Of a DNA stretch of 8,165 bases, positions 6,486 through 8,165 are shown piece by piece; position 1 is the stretch's first letter; every line of letters starts with the position of its first letter. The translations under genes were made by a program, and so were the position numbers. The notes under the pieces were generated by a model. It made no database searches. It had not been told where the DNA came from and saw nothing but the letters and a program-made list of their open reading frames with translations. This DNA comes from an uncultured Clostridia bacterium (GTDB lineage Bacteria; Bacillota; Clostridia; Christensenellales; UBA1242). The DNA is taken from contig CAKVHQ010000028.1 in assembly GCA_934749845.1 (NCBI GenBank), positions 1-8,165 on the forward strand, read 5' to 3'.

Positions 6486-8027
6486 TCATCCGGCAGCTTT
6501 CTTTTCCAGATAGGGTCTCAAGGTTTTCAGCGCAGCTACAAATTTAGGATAAATGTCCGATTTTGTCGATCTGTCGCTCTCAAACAAATGGATCGTATGG
6601 GTATAATCAATGCCGAAATAGCCATTGCGTATAATCGTAGAGGCTAACGCAACCGGGTCTTTAGCCGCACCATAGTTCCCGGCATTTTCGCCAAAAATAG
6701 GGGTATTGGCAATACCGGTGTCATCCATATATTTTCGAATATATGCCGCCTGACCGGCGTCATTGACGCCGGTATATTGCAACCAGCAGCCGTATTTCTT
6801 TGCCATATCCATAACGAAACGATTGTCGCACATAATTCGGACATTGGAAGGTGCCGTACCGGTTTTTACAGCCTCGTCCCATTGGGCATCGGTTATGTCG
6901 CTGCCGGGAAGATAGAGGATCAGCTTCACACGACCGCGGGTATATTTGTTTACGGTCTGTTGATAGACCCGGATCTGCTTTTCAATGAATCCGCGTTTAG
7001 TATCCCGATACCAGACCAGCACATCCTCCCACATCTGCCCGGCAGCGCTGCCATCCGGCTTGGGAACGGAGACGGCTTCAAAGCTGCTGTAATTTTTACC
7101 CCAGGCCTTGTCGGCAGCAGCTATTGTGCCGTATTTTTCCTTCATGGTTTTGCGAAAATCTTCCTGTGCATCGGAGCTGTAGCACCACATTTTGTCTTCT
7201 CCCCCACCGCCGTTCAAGCCATCAGCCACCTGTGTCCACGCGGGAGGATAGATCGGTTCACCGGCGGCACCCAAATCCACTACAACGGCATCCACCTGAT
7301 CCAGCAGCCCCTCCGCTTTCAGGTCGGCAAAAATATGATCCACGGCGGCTCCGGTAAGCTTCTCTATACCCTCCATCCAATAACTTAAACAATTGTTATG
7401 GGAATGCACACCGTCCTGGTTGACCATACGCGCCTCATTCCCGTACTTTTGGAATATCCATGAAGGCGGATTCATTATGGTGGAACAGATCAGCTTGATC
7501 CGCAGCCCCGATTCAACCGCAATGCCTACATCGGTCAAATTGGAGGGCTGCCAGCTGTCTTCGGCGGGCTGAGGCCATCCAACCGCTACACGTGCCGCTG
7601 TCACACCGTCACTCTTCAGCATCTTGTACCGGTTGAGTTTCTTCCCCACGCTGTCATTGCTCATATTGGTCTCGGACACGCAGAGACCCAGACGCGCCGC
7701 AATAACCTCATCCTCCTTAGGCAGTACCGGTGAAATCGCCGACGTTCCCATTGCAGTCGTTACACCAACCGTACCTATCGTTCGTGTAGAAGAATTGCCT
7801 GTTGACGGCACAGAAGTACGTATACTCGAACCGGAGGATATTATCGTTGTCTCGGTTGTATTTTCGTCGGAAGACGCTTTGCCGATCGTCGTAGTGCCGG
7901 TCATACGAACGGCATTGGTCGTATTGCCTGCTTGGGAACTGTCTGAATCCGGCGTCGTATGACATCCGGATAAAAACACAGCTCCGGTCAAAAGCAGACA
8001 CAACGCATATTTTATGTAGTGCCGCAT
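6486..8027 (-). CDS. Surface lipoprotein with a glycoside-hydrolase-like TIM barrel (GH42/GH14-like)
   Basis: A 513-residue exported lipoprotein, probably a glycosidase or glycan-binding barrel acting outside the cell. Residues 1-22 form a lipoprotein signal peptide with lipobox LSGC (lipidated Cys22). Residues 23-98 are a Ser/Thr/Gly-rich tether. The barrel spans about 110-508. Its PPSW (187-190) followed by MVNQDG (201-206) resembles the GH42 segment PxWL...V..DG, and KEKYGTIAAADKAWG (296-310) strongly resembles the GH42 stretch KEKYGTIDALNEAWG. Candidate catalytic acids are Glu257 in DLGAAGEPIYPP (end of strand 4; compare the GH14 beta-amylase motif GPAGELRYPS) and Glu447 in TPIFGENAG (near strand 7). 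The usual clan GH-A Asn-Glu pair is absent: Gly256 precedes Glu257. It is the first clear gene of the operon, 38 bases before the binding-protein gene, which fits a role in releasing or capturing sugar for the importer. Family and substrate remain unsettled, and a non-catalytic barrel is possible. Confidence 0.75.
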   Translation of the reverse strand: MRHYIKYALCLLLTGAVFLSGCHTTPDSDSSQAGNTTNAVRMTGTTTIGKASSDENTTETTIISSGSSIRTSVPSTGNSSTRTIGTVGVTTAMGTSAISPVLPKEDEVIAARLGLCVSETNMSNDSVGKKLNRYKMLKSDGVTAARVAVGWPQPAEDSWQPSNLTDVGIAVESGLRIKLICSTIMNPPSWIFQKYGNEARMVNQDGVHSHNNCLSYWMEGIEKLTGAAVDHIFADLKAEGLLDQVDAVVVDLGAAGEPIYPPAWTQVADGLNGGGGEDKMWCYSSDAQEDFRKTMKEKYGTIAAADKAWGKNYSSFEAVSVPKPDGSAAGQMWEDVLVWYRDTKRGFIEKQIRVYQQTVNKYTRGRVKLILYLPGSDITDAQWDEAVKTGTAPSNVRIMCDNRFVMDMAKKYGCWLQYTGVNDAGQAAYIRKYMDDTGIANTPIFGENAGNYGAAKDPVALASTIIRNGYFGIDYTHTIHLFESDRSTKSDIYPKFVAALKTLRPYLEKKAAG

Positions 8028-8033
8028 ATAAAT

Positions 8034-8040
8034 CCTCCTT
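8034..8040 (-). promoter_or_regulatory. Ribosome binding site of the lipoprotein gene
   Basis: A perfect AAGGAGG lies 6 bases upstream of the ATG at 8027. It fixes this start, which also gives a complete lipoprotein signal peptide. Confidence 0.85.
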
Positions 8041-8051
8041 GCCAGTTGCCA

Positions 8052-8057
8052 ATTATC
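8052..8057 (-). promoter_or_regulatory. Weak candidate -10 element (GATAAT) in the gap before the lipoprotein gene
   Basis: The minus strand reads TTTTGATAATTGG inside an AT-rich stretch between the possible upstream stop and the lipoprotein gene. GATAAT is close to the TATAAT consensus. No good -35 hexamer lies 16-18 bases upstream, and the implied leader would be only about 20 bases. If the frame ending at 8083 is a real upstream gene, this may be just an intergenic gap in a longer transcript. Confidence 0.2.
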
Positions 8058-8082
8058 AAAATCAATTTAAAAACATTGCGTT

Positions 8083-8165
8083 TTACGATATTTTTTCCGG
8101 GCTTGACGGTTGCAGAACCGCATCATTTTCCGACAGCCGCTTGCATCCGCACAACACAGTGTACG
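8083..8165 (-). CDS. Possible C-terminal tail of an upstream gene (partial, cut by the right edge)
   Basis: One minus-strand frame is open from the window edge to a TAA at 8085-8083 and would encode 26 residues ending in VLQPSSPEKIS. Its codons (GAA, AAT, GAT, GCG, GTT, CTG, CAA, CCG) resemble those of the genes downstream, and the 55-base gap to the next start fits the spacing of this operon. Two rival frames are also open at the edge. One ends with a stop at about 8124 and the other at 8069-8067; the latter gives a basic, Cys-rich peptide that looks less protein-like. No function can be assigned from so short a piece, and the stretch could instead be plain upstream non-coding DNA. Confidence 0.35.
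   Translation of the reverse strand, partial: YTVLCGCKRLSENDAVLQPSSPEKIS

Noticed and set aside
6777..7388. Plus-strand open frame of 203 codons
   Set aside because: It is antisense to the barrel of the lipoprotein gene, including the candidate catalytic region, and its translation shows no family features.
8028..8100. A catabolite-repression (cre) site in the upstream gap
   Set aside because: I looked for the TGNAANCGNTNNCA pattern; the nearest stretch, CGTAAAACGCAATG, misses key positions on both arms.
8107..8120. Hairpin CGGTT-GCAG-AACCG near the right edge as a terminator
   Set aside because: The stem is only five base pairs. On the minus strand it is followed by A residues rather than a T run, and on the plus strand only by a delayed short T run.

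Overview
All readable genes lie on the minus strand, so transcription runs from high to low coordinates. The window looks like part of one carbohydrate-uptake operon from a low-to-medium GC Gram-positive anaerobe (Bacillota, probably a clostridial or gut/rumen-type lineage). The reasons are strong AAGGAGG-type ribosome binding sites before nearly every gene, a lipobox lipoprotein, a sugar ABC importer without its own ATPase, and a membrane protein joining NHL-type repeats to a Yip1-like domain. The genus cannot be fixed from the sequence.

Layout in transcription order. (1) At the right edge, about 80 bases may hold the C-terminal tail of an upstream gene (8165-8083), followed by a 55-base AT-rich gap. 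(2) 8027-6486: a 513-residue lipoprotein with a long Ser/Thr-rich tether and a glycoside-hydrolase-like (GH42/GH14-like) barrel. (3) 6447-3583: a 954-residue secreted solute-binding protein. It carries two duplicated beta-sandwich, CBM-like modules and a helical spacer in front of the binding domain. (4) 3554-2649 and 2649-1786: the two permease subunits of a CUT1-type (MalF/MalG-like) importer, overlapping by one base. (5) 1773 to the left edge: an exported NHL-repeat propeller, then TPR, a membrane segment and a Yip1-like membrane domain, cut off by the window.

Working model (inference): the surface lipoprotein acts on or binds a glycan, the large CBM-bearing binding protein captures released oligosaccharides, and the two permeases import them using an ATPase encoded elsewhere. 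The NHL/TPR/Yip1 protein sits in the same membrane and may organise or sense the system; its role is unknown. The substrate cannot be read from the sequence.

Gaps between genes are 55, 38, 28, -1 and 12 bases, consistent with a single transcript. I see no terminator, tRNA, rRNA, CRISPR array, insertion sequence or plus-strand gene. No stretch over 300 bases lacks a gene.
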